A stretch of DNA of 10,889 bases from an uncultured Dehalococcoidia bacterium (GCA_913052045.1 CAJXDJ010000014.1:1-10889); one strand, 5' to 3'; positions 1 through 6,673 are shown, counted from the stretch's first letter. Translations and numbers: made by a program. The notes: generated by a model from the sequence alone, not told the origin.

Positions 1-106
1 AATCATTCTTCCATCTAATTGCGCAGCGCCTTTACCTTCTTTCGCCGCTTTATCAAGTTCTTCAAGAATTTTTTTTGCCTTATCAACTTCTTTTGGTGGT
101 GGTGGC
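1..106 (-). pseudogene. C-terminal fragment of a citrate lyase beta-like / HpcH-HpaI aldolase family protein
   Basis: Read on the minus strand, this stretch encodes PPPPKEVDKAKKILEEL followed by KEGKGAAQLDGRMI. It resembles the C-terminal helix and 'G-x-G-A-x-x-L-D-G-[KR]-M-I' signature of the CitE/malyl-CoA lyase/HpcH-HpaI aldolase family, which cleaves or forms C-C bonds in CoA esters such as citramalyl- or malyl-CoA. The last residues of the protein lie beyond the window's left edge. The N-terminal part, including the TIM barrel, is absent. Upstream in the same frame the minus strand hits a stop (plus-strand bases 169-171), and that sequence is better explained as plus-strand hisZ. No ATG or ribosome binding site precedes the fragment. 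It is therefore a broken gene at a junction, or one side of a chimeric assembly. The family call rests on a short but characteristic motif; substrate cannot be told. Confidence 0.55.
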
Positions 107-451
107 CGATACGACGGGTTAGCCAACTCTCTTGGCAGCAAACGAAAACTACCTGCCTTAGGTTTCGCCTATAACTTAGAACATTTGATTGGGTACCTTA
201 AAGAAACCTCGCAACCTACCCATATCTGTGCGGACACTACCAGAAATACTTTAGTTTTACCGATGAATTCTGCAGCCTATCAGAAAGCGTTAGAGGTAGC
301 AAAAGATCTCCGGGTAAACCAAAATAACGTAGAGGTAGATGTCTGCATAAGAGACCTAAAAGAGAGCATGGCATACGCTTTGTCAAACAACATAGACGTC
401 ATCGTTACGGTTGGAGAAAGTGGCGTTGAGAAGGAATATAATGTTACCTGA
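95..451 (+). CDS. hisZ: HisZ, ATP phosphoribosyltransferase regulatory subunit (C-terminal third only)
   Basis: This is the end of a histidyl-tRNA synthetase-like protein. The frame carries GGGGRYDGLANSLG, the HisRS/HisZ glycine-rich signature, then LPALGFAYNLEHL, which corresponds to class II motif 3. It ends in an anticodon-binding-like alpha/beta domain (TLVLPMNSAAYQKALEVAKD, VEVDVCIRDLKESMAYAL, VIVTVGE). True HisRS normally has GLER in motif 3; here it is NLEH, with the ATP-contacting arginine replaced by histidine (codon 182-184). Together with the 11-base overlap with hisG, this favours HisZ, the catalytically dead paralogue that binds HisG, over hisS. The frame stays open to base 2, but nothing left of about base 95 looks like HisZ: the expected YTG-x-x-FE region is missing and the DNA instead encodes a citrate lyase-like tail on the other strand. 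The gene is thus 5'-truncated in this sequence. A TTG at 185 could be called as a start but lies inside the domain. Confidence 0.72.
   Translation, partial: GGGGRYDGLANSLGSKRKLPALGFAYNLEHLIGYLKETSQPTHICADTTRNTLVLPMNSAAYQKALEVAKDLRVNQNNVEVDVCIRDLKESMAYALSNNIDVIVTVGESGVEKEYNVT
431..436 (+). promoter_or_regulatory. Ribosome binding site of hisG
   Basis: AAGGAA lies 4 bases before the ATG at 441, inside the end of hisZ. It fixes the hisG start at 441 rather than at the TTG at 411 in the same frame, and suggests translational coupling with hisZ. Confidence 0.6.
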
Positions 452-1457
452 TCGTGACGCTGGTCTTCAAATAATACTGCCCAGTAATGGCAACCTTCAC
501 CAACCGACAAAGGACTTTTTGCAGTCTTGTAATCTTGGAGTCGAACGGTCTAGTAGTAGAACGTATACCGGTTCGATACCAAACCTGATCAATACCAAGG
601 TTCTCTTCCAGAGAGCTTCAGATATAACATCAAAGATCGAGGAAGGAAGGGCCGAACTTGGGATAACCGGGTTAGACAGATTCTTAGAATATCAACGCTA
701 TCGAGGCGACTCCATAATTGCTGTTGACGACCTAGGTTTTGGGCACTGCAAGCTGGTACTGGCGGTACCGACATCTTGGTTAGATATAACAACAATAGAA
801 GATCTAGCTGATTTAGCTCTCGAATTCCGCGAAGATGGAAATCAGCTTAAGGTTGCTACAAAATACCCTAGGCTCGTCCGCAAATATTTATTGGACCATG
901 GCATAGAATACTTTTCTTTGGTTACTACGTCTGGCACTTTGGAGGCAGCTCCTGTAGCAGGTTACGCTGATCTTATCGGCGACTTAATGGCGACAGGAGA
1001 AACCCTTCGAGAGAACCAATTGAAACCAGTGCCCGGGGGAACGATACTATCCTCTCAGGCCTGTCTAATTGCCAACACAAAGCTCCTCAAGGGAAAGCCA
1101 AATGCCCTCGCTCAAGTCAAAGTTATTTTGGATAAGATGGAAGGATATCTACGATCTAAGCAATACCATAAGATTTCGGCGAATGTAGAGGGTGTGTCAG
1201 AAGAGTCCACCATAACAAAAATATTTGAACACTATGATATTGCATGGTTACAAGGCCAAACGATATCTAAGATGTATAATGTGCGTGGGAACAGTTCCAA
1301 CTCAATAACTATCGTTGTCGACCAAGAAGTTCTACTTGACGTTATAGATCAACTGAGAAAACTAGGGGCCACAAACATAACAACATCCGATGTCAAAAAT
1401 ATGTTTAAGGATAAGTGTTCCGCTTTTGAGAAATTACTAAGTCAACTCAAGAACTGA
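441..1457 (+). CDS. hisG: ATP phosphoribosyltransferase catalytic subunit, long form with ACT-like C-terminal domain
   Basis: HisG condenses ATP and PRPP to phosphoribosyl-ATP, the committed and feedback-controlled first step of histidine synthesis in the cytoplasm. The 338-residue product starts with the periplasmic-binding-protein-like catalytic domain (about residues 9-215): IPNLINTKVLFQRASDI, ELGITGLDR (72-80), DLGFG (97-101) and the PRPP-binding run EAAPVAGYADLIGDL (168-182) followed by TGETLREN (185-192). The GGTILSSQACLI stretch (199-210) ends this domain. Residues about 240-325 form a second domain (ISANVEG, LQGQTISKMY, VIDQLRKLGATNI) resembling the ACT-like regulatory domain of long HisG, closest in feel to the plant-type version. 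Short HisG proteins are only about 200-220 residues and rely on HisZ; this one has both its own regulatory domain and an adjacent hisZ, which is unusual. The start overlaps hisZ by 11 bases and has a good ribosome site. Confidence 0.93.
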   Translation: MLPDRDAGLQIILPSNGNLHQPTKDFLQSCNLGVERSSSRTYTGSIPNLINTKVLFQRASDITSKIEEGRAELGITGLDRFLEYQRYRGDSIIAVDDLGFGHCKLVLAVPTSWLDITTIEDLADLALEFREDGNQLKVATKYPRLVRKYLLDHGIEYFSLVTTSGTLEAAPVAGYADLIGDLMATGETLRENQLKPVPGGTILSSQACLIANTKLLKGKPNALAQVKVILDKMEGYLRSKQYHKISANVEGVSEESTITKIFEHYDIAWLQGQTISKMYNVRGNSSNSITIVVDQEVLLDVIDQLRKLGATNITTSDVKNMFKDKCSAFEKLLSQLKN

Positions 1458-1460
1458 TAA

Positions 1461-1484
1461 GACCAATTCGTGGTCCGATATCGG
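1461..1484 (+). other. Short hairpin plus palindrome in the hisG-hisD gap
   Basis: Just after the hisG stop, GACCA (1461-1465) pairs with TGGTC (1471-1475) around a 5-base loop. It abuts a perfect 10-base palindrome, CCGATATCGG (1475-1484), that shares one base with the stem. There is no T-run, so it is not an obvious terminator. It may stabilise or process the mRNA, bind a regulator, or mean nothing. Confidence 0.25.
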
Positions 1485-1519
1485 TGTAAATATAGCTCAT
1501 AAAACCGTGGGGCAACCTG

Positions 1520-2824
1520 ATGAACATTAAGATAATTAACGGCCTAGCCAGAGCCAAAGAAGAGTTCGATAGGAGATCACAAACTCTTCCCGGAGAAGAT
1601 AGGCCCAATAACTCGACTGATATGAGTTCACCTCATCAATCGGTTAAACAAATACTAGAAGACGTAAGAAAATTTGGAGACAAAGCCCTATATCACTACA
1701 GAAGCTCGCTTGATGGCATAAGTTCACAACCTCTTGAAATAGATAACCAAGCCATAACTAAAGCCTATAAGGAAATCGATGCAGAACTAGTTAATGCCTT
1801 AAAGCTATCAGCGAAACGTATAGAAAAATACCATAAGGCGACGCTTCCTAAATCGTGGTTTAACGATTCGACGGGCCTGGGAGAGAAAACAATCCCTTTA
1901 GACCGGGCAGGCGTATACACGCCGGGGGGTACCGCATCTTATCCCTCATCAGTTCTTATGACCGCAATCCCCGCACGTGTGGCAGGTGTAAGAGAAATCA
2001 TAGTTTGTACCCCATCTGCATCACCAGCAGTATTAGCAGCGGCCGCAATAGCCAATGTTGATCGGGTTTTCAATGTCGGAGGAGCTCAGGCAATTGCGGC
2101 GATGACCTACGGCACAGAGTCCATACCACAGGTAGATATAGTGTGTGGCCCTGGAAACATGTACGTTACACTGGCAAAAAAAATGGTGTTTGGCGATGTC
2201 GCTGTAGACGGCCTTTATGGACCTACAGAAATGGTCCTGATAGCAGACGATACAGCGAACCCAATTCATTGCTCGGCCGACCTTCTTGCACAAGCTGAAC
2301 ACGATCCATTAGCGTCTCCAATACTTATTACAAATTCCATTGATTTAATTGAAAAAGTAAAAGTGCTACTTCTACAACAAATGGAGAATCTAGAACGCAG
2401 AGATACGATTTTAGCATCGCTAAACCACAGAGGTAGCTTAGTACTAGTGGATGACATAGAGGAAGCAATACAGTTGGCAAATTTCATATCGCCCGAGCAT
2501 GTTTGTCTCTCGATAGATGACCCTTGGTCCTGGACAGATAAAATACGTAATGCCGGGGGGCTTTTTATGGGAAGGTACTCCCCCGAGGTCGTCGGGGATT
2601 ATGTAGCCGGCCCGAGCCATGTTATGCCAACAGGTGGAACGGCTCGTTTTTCATCAGCTCTAGGTGTCCATCAATTCATTAGGACAATGCCCATTATTAA
2701 CCTCAGGCCAGATGGGTTTGAGCAAATGGTGAAAGCTGCATCCATTATTGCCAGGTCAGAGGGACTCACAGCCCATGCCAATGCGATGGAAATAAGGATG
2801 AGATCCAAAGAAGCAGGCAAATAA
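1520..2824 (+). CDS. hisD: Histidinol dehydrogenase
   Basis: HisD carries out the last two steps of the pathway, oxidising L-histidinol via histidinal to L-histidine with two NAD+ and a zinc ion. The 434-residue length is that of the E. coli enzyme. Motifs appear in order: AGVYTPGGTASYPSSVLM (130-147), NVGGAQAIAAM (185-195), VDIVCGPGNMYVTLAKK (205-221), GPTEMVLIADD (234-244), AQAEHDP (257-263), ISPEHV (323-328) and YVAGPSHVMPTGG (361-373). The zinc ligands Gln258, His261, Asp360 and His419 and the catalytic pair Glu326/His327 are all present and sit almost exactly at the E. coli positions (259, 262, 360, 419, 326/327). It lies 62 bases after hisG and 73 before hisB on the same strand, so it is probably cotranscribed. 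The ribosome site before the ATG is weak (GTGGGG at 1507-1512). No sign of damage. Confidence 0.97.
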   Translation: MNIKIINGLARAKEEFDRRSQTLPGEDRPNNSTDMSSPHQSVKQILEDVRKFGDKALYHYRSSLDGISSQPLEIDNQAITKAYKEIDAELVNALKLSAKRIEKYHKATLPKSWFNDSTGLGEKTIPLDRAGVYTPGGTASYPSSVLMTAIPARVAGVREIIVCTPSASPAVLAAAAIANVDRVFNVGGAQAIAAMTYGTESIPQVDIVCGPGNMYVTLAKKMVFGDVAVDGLYGPTEMVLIADDTANPIHCSADLLAQAEHDPLASPILITNSIDLIEKVKVLLLQQMENLERRDTILASLNHRGSLVLVDDIEEAIQLANFISPEHVCLSIDDPWSWTDKIRNAGGLFMGRYSPEVVGDYVAGPSHVMPTGGTARFSSALGVHQFIRTMPIINLRPDGFEQMVKAASIIARSEGLTAHANAMEIRMRSKEAGK

Positions 2825-2897
2825 AGCGGGCCATACCTGTATTAGTCTTGGTACCACTAATATATACTACAGACCACTAAAATCGTATGAGAAAGTT

Positions 2898-3515
2898 ATG
2901 ACTAGTTTAGAATCCCGTAAGTGTGTTCTAGAAAGAACTACTCGAGAAACAGCGATATCCCTCTCTATAAACTTAGACGGTCAAGGACACTCCACGATTT
3001 CCACAGGCAACGGCATGCTTGATCATCTCATATCTCAAATAAGTCGCCACGGATTAATTGACATCACTCTAAACGCAAAGGGTGACGTGGACGTCGGTTG
3101 GCATCATTTGGTAGAGGATACTGCCATTTGCCTGGGAAGAGCCCTGCGGCAAGCCATGGGCAACGGACAAGGCATACATCGTATGGGGCATGCCTTTGTT
3201 CCGCTCGATGAAAGCCTTGCCCTAGTAGCGGTTGATTTAAGTGGTAGAGGCTACGCGGAGATCGATTGCGGTCTACAGAATCAAATGGTGGAAACACTTC
3301 CTGGAGAAATGGTATCTCATTTTTTGGAATCGTTCGCGCTGGAAGCTAAAATAAACCTACACGCCAAGATATTAACTGGTCAAAATGCTCACCACAAAGC
3401 AGAGAGTACTTTTAAAGCTTTGGCGAAAGCTTTACGATCCGCTCTGGAACACGATGTGCGTTCACCGAACACAATACCAAGTACCAAAGGAACTATCGAT
3501 AACCAAAATGTATGA
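2898..3515 (+). CDS. hisB: Imidazoleglycerol-phosphate dehydratase
   Basis: HisB dehydrates imidazole glycerol phosphate to imidazole acetol phosphate, a manganese-dependent step acting on the product of HisH/HisF. The 205-residue product is the monofunctional form, without the HAD phosphatase domain fused to it in E. coli. The two family signatures are both present: GNGMLDHLISQISRHG (37-52) followed by WHHLVEDTAICLG (68-80), and AHHKAESTFKALAKALR (164-180). These supply the metal ligands His43, His69, His70, Glu73, His165, His166 and Glu169. GAGAAAG-like purines (2889-2894) precede the ATG at 2898. The end of the gene overlaps the start of the PHP-domain gene by 8 bases, which implies translational coupling. 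Since HisB here lacks a phosphatase domain, a separate histidinol-phosphate phosphatase is needed, and the next gene is the natural candidate. Confidence 0.96.
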   Translation: MTSLESRKCVLERTTRETAISLSINLDGQGHSTISTGNGMLDHLISQISRHGLIDITLNAKGDVDVGWHHLVEDTAICLGRALRQAMGNGQGIHRMGHAFVPLDESLALVAVDLSGRGYAEIDCGLQNQMVETLPGEMVSHFLESFALEAKINLHAKILTGQNAHHKAESTFKALAKALRSALEHDVRSPNTIPSTKGTIDNQNV

Positions 3516-4203
3516 CTTCCATACACATACATTCCTAAGTGACGGAGTTCTCTCACCTATAGAGCTTATCCGGACGGCACACACTCAAGGATACAAGGTA
3601 ATAGCTATAACTGACCACGTCGGCTTTGGGAATTTGGATTATGTCATAAAAACACTAGTTAAAGACTGTCGTGCTGCGAACAACCGTTGGGACATACTTG
3701 CCATTCCCGGCGTAGAAATAACACATGTGCCCAAGGATGATATTGACCTAGTTGCACGCGAGGCAAAATCCATGGGAGCAAAACTGGTGAACGTACATGG
3801 GGAAACTGTCGCCGAACACGTAGAGCCTGGCACAAATTGGGCAGCTCTAAATTCTACGTTCGTGGATTTGCTCGCTCATCCTGGAATCCTGTCTCCTGAG
3901 GAAGCTCGAATGGCTGGGGAAAACAATATTTTTCTAGAAATTTCCGCGAGAAAAGGGCATAGCCTTGCAAATGGTCACGTGGCAAAAACTGCAATAGCTC
4001 AAAACGCTTTAATGTTATTAGATTCCGATGCTCACGAATCAGCCGATCTGTTAAATCCAGACATTTCTTACAAGGTGGCAACAGGGGCTGGTCTAGATGA
4101 AAATGAAGTCCACAAATTGTTGCAGGTCAATCCCACCAAGTTATTGAGTAAACTTGGCCTTACTTTACCTTCCTCAGTTGCTAACAAAGGTCAGCGAGAC
4201 TAA
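3508..4203 (+). CDS. PHP-domain phosphoesterase, candidate histidinol-phosphate phosphatase
   Basis: This 231-residue protein belongs to the PHP (polymerase and histidinol phosphatase) superfamily of metal-dependent phosphoesterases. Visible metal-site motifs are HTHTFLSDG (5-13), ITDH (34-37), PGVEITHVP (67-75), VHGET (96-100), LLAHPG (121-126) and DSDAH (172-176). The usual ligands His5, His7, Asp36/His37, Glu70, His98, His124, Asp174 and His176 are therefore intact. It matches the short (about 220-residue) group with EISARKGHSLANGHVAK (144-160) rather than the longer HisK/HisJ type. The ATG at 3508 overlaps the hisB stop by 8 bases and gives a protein beginning MYDFHTHT as in the family; an open frame from 3385 extends upstream but lies within hisB. 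Coupling to hisB, in a cluster whose HisB lacks a phosphatase domain, suggests histidinol-phosphate to histidinol conversion. That function is inferred from context, since PHP proteins of this size also hydrolyse other phosphates. Confidence 0.88.
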   Translation: MYDFHTHTFLSDGVLSPIELIRTAHTQGYKVIAITDHVGFGNLDYVIKTLVKDCRAANNRWDILAIPGVEITHVPKDDIDLVAREAKSMGAKLVNVHGETVAEHVEPGTNWAALNSTFVDLLAHPGILSPEEARMAGENNIFLEISARKGHSLANGHVAKTAIAQNALMLLDSDAHESADLLNPDISYKVATGAGLDENEVHKLLQVNPTKLLSKLGLTLPSSVANKGQRD

Positions 4204-4278
4204 TCTCCAGCCCCAACTATCTTGTCTCACTGGAAAACAGACGGAATATCAAATCGGTTGAAATAGGGGCACGATCAA

Positions 4279-5082
4279 TTACCGTCTAATCACAACCCCT
4301 CTGGCATCAAGGAATTGCTTGGCTTTTTCTATAGAATATGTTCCAAAATGGAATATGCTTGCAGCTAATACTGCATCTGCCTTTCCCAGCTCAAAAGCCT
4401 GGTATAAATGATCTAAATTACCCGCCCCGCCACTAGCTATAACTGGAATTGAAACTTGTTCTGATACCGTGCGTATTAGTTCAATATCATAACCCTGCTG
4501 ATGTCCGTCTTTATCCATGCTTGTGAGCAAAATTTCTCCTGCACCTAGCTCTTCCACCTTTGCAGCCCATTTTACAACATCGATGTTGGTGGAATTACGG
4601 CCGCCATGTGTATATACCTCCCAGGCCGAGTTTTCGTCCAAAGCTAGATCATTTAATACTCCGGATTTTTGGGCTGAGACTACGGCCTTAGCATCAATAG
4701 CAACTACCATACATTGATTACCAAATCGTCCAGCCCCTTCCTTGACTAAACATGGGTTTAGTACTGCCGCAGTATTCACTGATACCTTATCCGCACCAGC
4801 CCTGAGTATTTTACGAATATCATCAACCGTTCGTATCCCGCCCCCAACGGTGAGTGGAATAAATACCTTTTCAGAAACTTTCTCGACTACACTAATCATA
4901 GTCTCTCTAGAATCTGAGCTTGCGGTTATATCTAAGAAAACCAGTTCGTCAGCACCTTCACGATCGTAAGCTGCGGCTAACTCCGCGGGATCTCCAGCAT
5001 CTCTCAATTGCACAAAGCTTATTCCTTTGACTACACGACCAGCATCAACATCCAAACAAGGGATTATACGTTTAGCAAGCAT
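4279..5082 (-). CDS. hisF: Imidazole glycerol phosphate synthase cyclase subunit
   Basis: HisF is the (beta/alpha)8 barrel that uses ammonia from HisH to convert PRFAR to imidazole glycerol phosphate and AICAR. The 267-residue product opens with LAKRIIPCLDVDAGRVVKG (2-20) and contains TVGGGIRTVDDI (78-89), ADKVSVNTAAV (97-107), GNQCMVVAIDAK (121-132), YTHGGR (157-162), GAGEILLTSMDKDG (180-193), IPVIASGGAGN and AVLAASIFHFG. The two catalytic aspartates are Asp11 and Asp130. It is some 12 residues longer than typical HisF because of an expanded loop after the Asp130 strand (about residues 133-153). An AGGTAGG site (plus-strand 5088-5094) lies 5 bases before the ATG and supports this start. It is the last gene of the hisH-hisA-hisF run and converges on the PHP gene, with 75 bases between the stops in which no terminator hairpin is evident. 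Confidence 0.97.
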   Translation of the reverse strand: MLAKRIIPCLDVDAGRVVKGISFVQLRDAGDPAELAAAYDREGADELVFLDITASSDSRETMISVVEKVSEKVFIPLTVGGGIRTVDDIRKILRAGADKVSVNTAAVLNPCLVKEGAGRFGNQCMVVAIDAKAVVSAQKSGVLNDLALDENSAWEVYTHGGRNSTNIDVVKWAAKVEELGAGEILLTSMDKDGHQQGYDIELIRTVSEQVSIPVIASGGAGNLDHLYQAFELGKADAVLAASIFHFGTYSIEKAKQFLDARGVVIRR

Positions 5083-5087
5083 GATAG

Positions 5088-5094
5088 CCTACCT
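5088..5094 (-). promoter_or_regulatory. Ribosome binding site of hisF
   Basis: On the minus strand AGGTAGG ends 5 bases before the hisF ATG, the clearest Shine-Dalgarno site of the minus-strand run. Confidence 0.55.
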
Positions 5095-5191
5095 ATATAT
5101 CTACCAGGAAACGTCCATTATCGACGTCCCCCAATCGATCGTGAAAAGGGATCTCGAATGTGAAACCATTTTTGATGATGATATTCTCCAT
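5093..5191 (-). CDS. Possible 32-codon ORF in the hisA-hisF gap, unrecognised
   Basis: The 162 bases between hisA and hisF are unusually long for this tight run. On the minus strand they hold an ATG-started reading frame of 32 codons (contains NGFTFEIPFHDRLGDVDNGR), whose stop overlaps the hisF ribosome site. The frame is also open upstream to the hisA end. The residue mix is protein-like, but there is no convincing ribosome site and I recognise no family; it does not look like HisI or HisE. It could be a remnant of a lost gene, a small protein, or chance. Confidence 0.15.
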   Translation of the reverse strand: MENIIIKNGFTFEIPFHDRLGDVDNGRFLVDI

Positions 5192-5244
5192 ACCGTTGGA
5201 TTTAAGTGTATGTTTGGTATTAATTTTCAGCTCTGAAACATGAA

Positions 5245-5970
5245 TTACTGGCCTTGATCCGCTATCCTAATAGCTTCTTCCAAGCATATGTTTCCCTTGT
5301 AAAGCGCGCTCCCTAAGATTACACCTTCAGCTCCAATGTTTGACAACTTCTCGACATCCTCCAGCGAAGAAACTCCTCCAGAAGCCAAAATCTGCTTGCT
5401 GGTGTCAGAAATAAGTTTCTGTATTCCCTCAAAATTTGGTGATGTCATGGTTCCATCTCGCAAAATATCGGTGTAAAGAAACCTGTGAACTCCAATACTA
5501 GCCATATGTGTAGCCAGGGTCGATACGCTGATAGAAGTTTCTTTTATCCACCCCTTGATAGCAATTTGTTCTCCTTTTGCGTCTAATGCTACTACAATGC
5601 GCTGACTTCCCCATGTATTACAAAGGTGTTGGACCATATCAGGATTTTCGACTGCCGCTGTCCCTATCACAACCCGATCTATTCCGAAGCTCAACAAAAT
5701 CTGGGCAGTCTTTAGATCTCTAATTCCACCCCCCACTTGAAGCGGCACGTTTATACGGGAATTAATAGACTTGATTATATCTAAGTTTATCTGTAATCCA
5801 GTACGAGACCCATCTAAATCAACAATGTGTATTCGACGTGCTCCCGCCTTTTCCCATCGCAGGGCGACATCTATGGGATCATCGGAAAAAACGGTTTGAC
5901 GATTAAAATCTCCCTGATAGAGACGTACACACAATCCATTTTTGATGTCAATAGCTGGAATTATTTCCAT
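5245..5970 (-). CDS. hisA: Phosphoribosylformimino-AICAR ribotide isomerase
   Basis: HisA is a (beta/alpha)8 barrel, homologous to HisF, that carries out the Amadori isomerisation of ProFAR to PRFAR, the substrate of HisH/HisF. The 241-residue protein has the family's usual length and motifs: MEIIPAIDIKNGLCVRLYQG (1-20), IHIVDLDGS (47-55), PLQVGGGIRDL (76-86), DRVVIGTAAV (98-107), VVALDAKG (126-133) with GW at 140-141, YTDILRDGT, ILASGGVSSLED and EGVILGSALYKG. The catalytic aspartate pair is Asp8 and Asp130 (first and fifth barrel strands). The DAKG-x-GW and TDI-x-RDG patterns favour HisA over the dual HisA/TrpF enzyme PriA, but that is a soft distinction. It begins 21 bases after the hisH stop, with only a weak ribosome site (AAGGA overlaps the hisH stop), so translation may depend on coupling. 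The 162-base gap to hisF is described separately. Confidence 0.96.
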   Translation of the reverse strand: MEIIPAIDIKNGLCVRLYQGDFNRQTVFSDDPIDVALRWEKAGARRIHIVDLDGSRTGLQINLDIIKSINSRINVPLQVGGGIRDLKTAQILLSFGIDRVVIGTAAVENPDMVQHLCNTWGSQRIVVALDAKGEQIAIKGWIKETSISVSTLATHMASIGVHRFLYTDILRDGTMTSPNFEGIQKLISDTSKQILASGGVSSLEDVEKLSNIGAEGVILGSALYKGNICLEEAIRIADQGQ

Positions 5971-5991
5971 TATTGTCTAGATATCCAGTCC

Positions 5992-6603
5992 TTATTCTAT
6001 AGCGTTTTGAACAAAATTTTTGTAGATCTGCAACCCAACCGACCCGCTTTTTTCAGGATGGAATTGGGTGGCAAAAACATTATCTCTAACCAATATGCTG
6101 CAGAAATCAATTCCATAACTTGTCGTACCTAAAACCAAATTTGGATCTGCAGGCACGGAATAGTAACTATGAGCAAAGTAGAAATATGCAGACGAACTAA
6201 TTCCCCTCATTATCTTATGTTCTTTGTTTATTACCACCTGATTCCAGCCCATATGTGGAACCTTATACTCGGATGGCAATCGTTCTACTGTTCCTCTAAT
6301 GACACCAAGACAATCGACTCCTCCTCCTTCATCGGTCATTTCCATAAGTAACTGGAGCCCTAAACATATGCCCATAAATGGTCGTCCTGAAGCAATAAAT
6401 TCACGTATAGCTCCCACCAATTTTTGTTGCTCCAGTGCTTTCATGGCAGCGTTACCCGATCCTACACCAGGCAATATTAAAGCATCTGCTGATAAAATTT
6501 GGTCCGGTTTTCCGGAAACGGTCGGATCAATCTGTGCAAATCTTAAAGCTTGTATCACACTGCGCAAATTCCCAGACTCATAATCTACGATCGTAATCTT
6601 CAT
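5992..6603 (-). CDS. hisH: Imidazole glycerol phosphate synthase glutaminase subunit
   Basis: HisH is the class I glutamine amidotransferase that hydrolyses glutamine and channels ammonia through the HisF barrel. The 203-residue product has the family's normal length. It starts MKITIVDYESGNLRSV, contains LILPGVGSG (42-50), the nucleophile elbow MGICLGLQLL (77-86) with Cys80, VPHMGWN (115-121) and the FHPEKSG motif (181-187) supplying His182 and Glu184. The triad is complete. It is the first gene of the minus-strand run hisH-hisA-hisF. The ATG at 6603 has no good Shine-Dalgarno sequence, but it matches the conserved N-terminus. The upstream 110 bases are shared with the divergently transcribed trmL gene and include a TATAAT hexamer on the hisH strand. 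Confidence 0.96.
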   Translation of the reverse strand: MKITIVDYESGNLRSVIQALRFAQIDPTVSGKPDQILSADALILPGVGSGNAAMKALEQQKLVGAIREFIASGRPFMGICLGLQLLMEMTDEGGGVDCLGVIRGTVERLPSEYKVPHMGWNQVVINKEHKIMRGISSSAYFYFAHSYYSVPADPNLVLGTTSYGIDFCSILVRDNVFATQFHPEKSGSVGLQIYKNFVQNAIE

Positions 6604-6673
6604 ATTTTAGGAAACCATTTTTTCATATCGCACAAAAGGTTCCTTGTATTTATCTATGATTAAGTGTACACAG

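Noticed and set aside
1478..1490. 13-base sequence ATATCGGTGTAAA shared with the hisA coding region near 5466-5478
   Set aside because: About one such 13-base match is expected by chance in a window of this length, and the second copy is inside a conserved coding motif.
2841..2861. Hairpin ATTAGT/ACTAAT in the hisD-hisB gap as a terminator
   Set aside because: Six AT-rich base pairs, a 9-base loop and no T-run; it would also separate hisB from the his run without other support.
5027..5236. Plus-strand ORF of 69 codons across the hisF start and the hisA-hisF gap
   Set aside because: It lies antisense to the hisF N-terminus for part of its length, has no ribosome site and no recognisable features.
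6299..6583. Plus-strand ORF of 94 codons
   Set aside because: Fully antisense to hisH, whose catalytic motifs are intact; a shadow frame.
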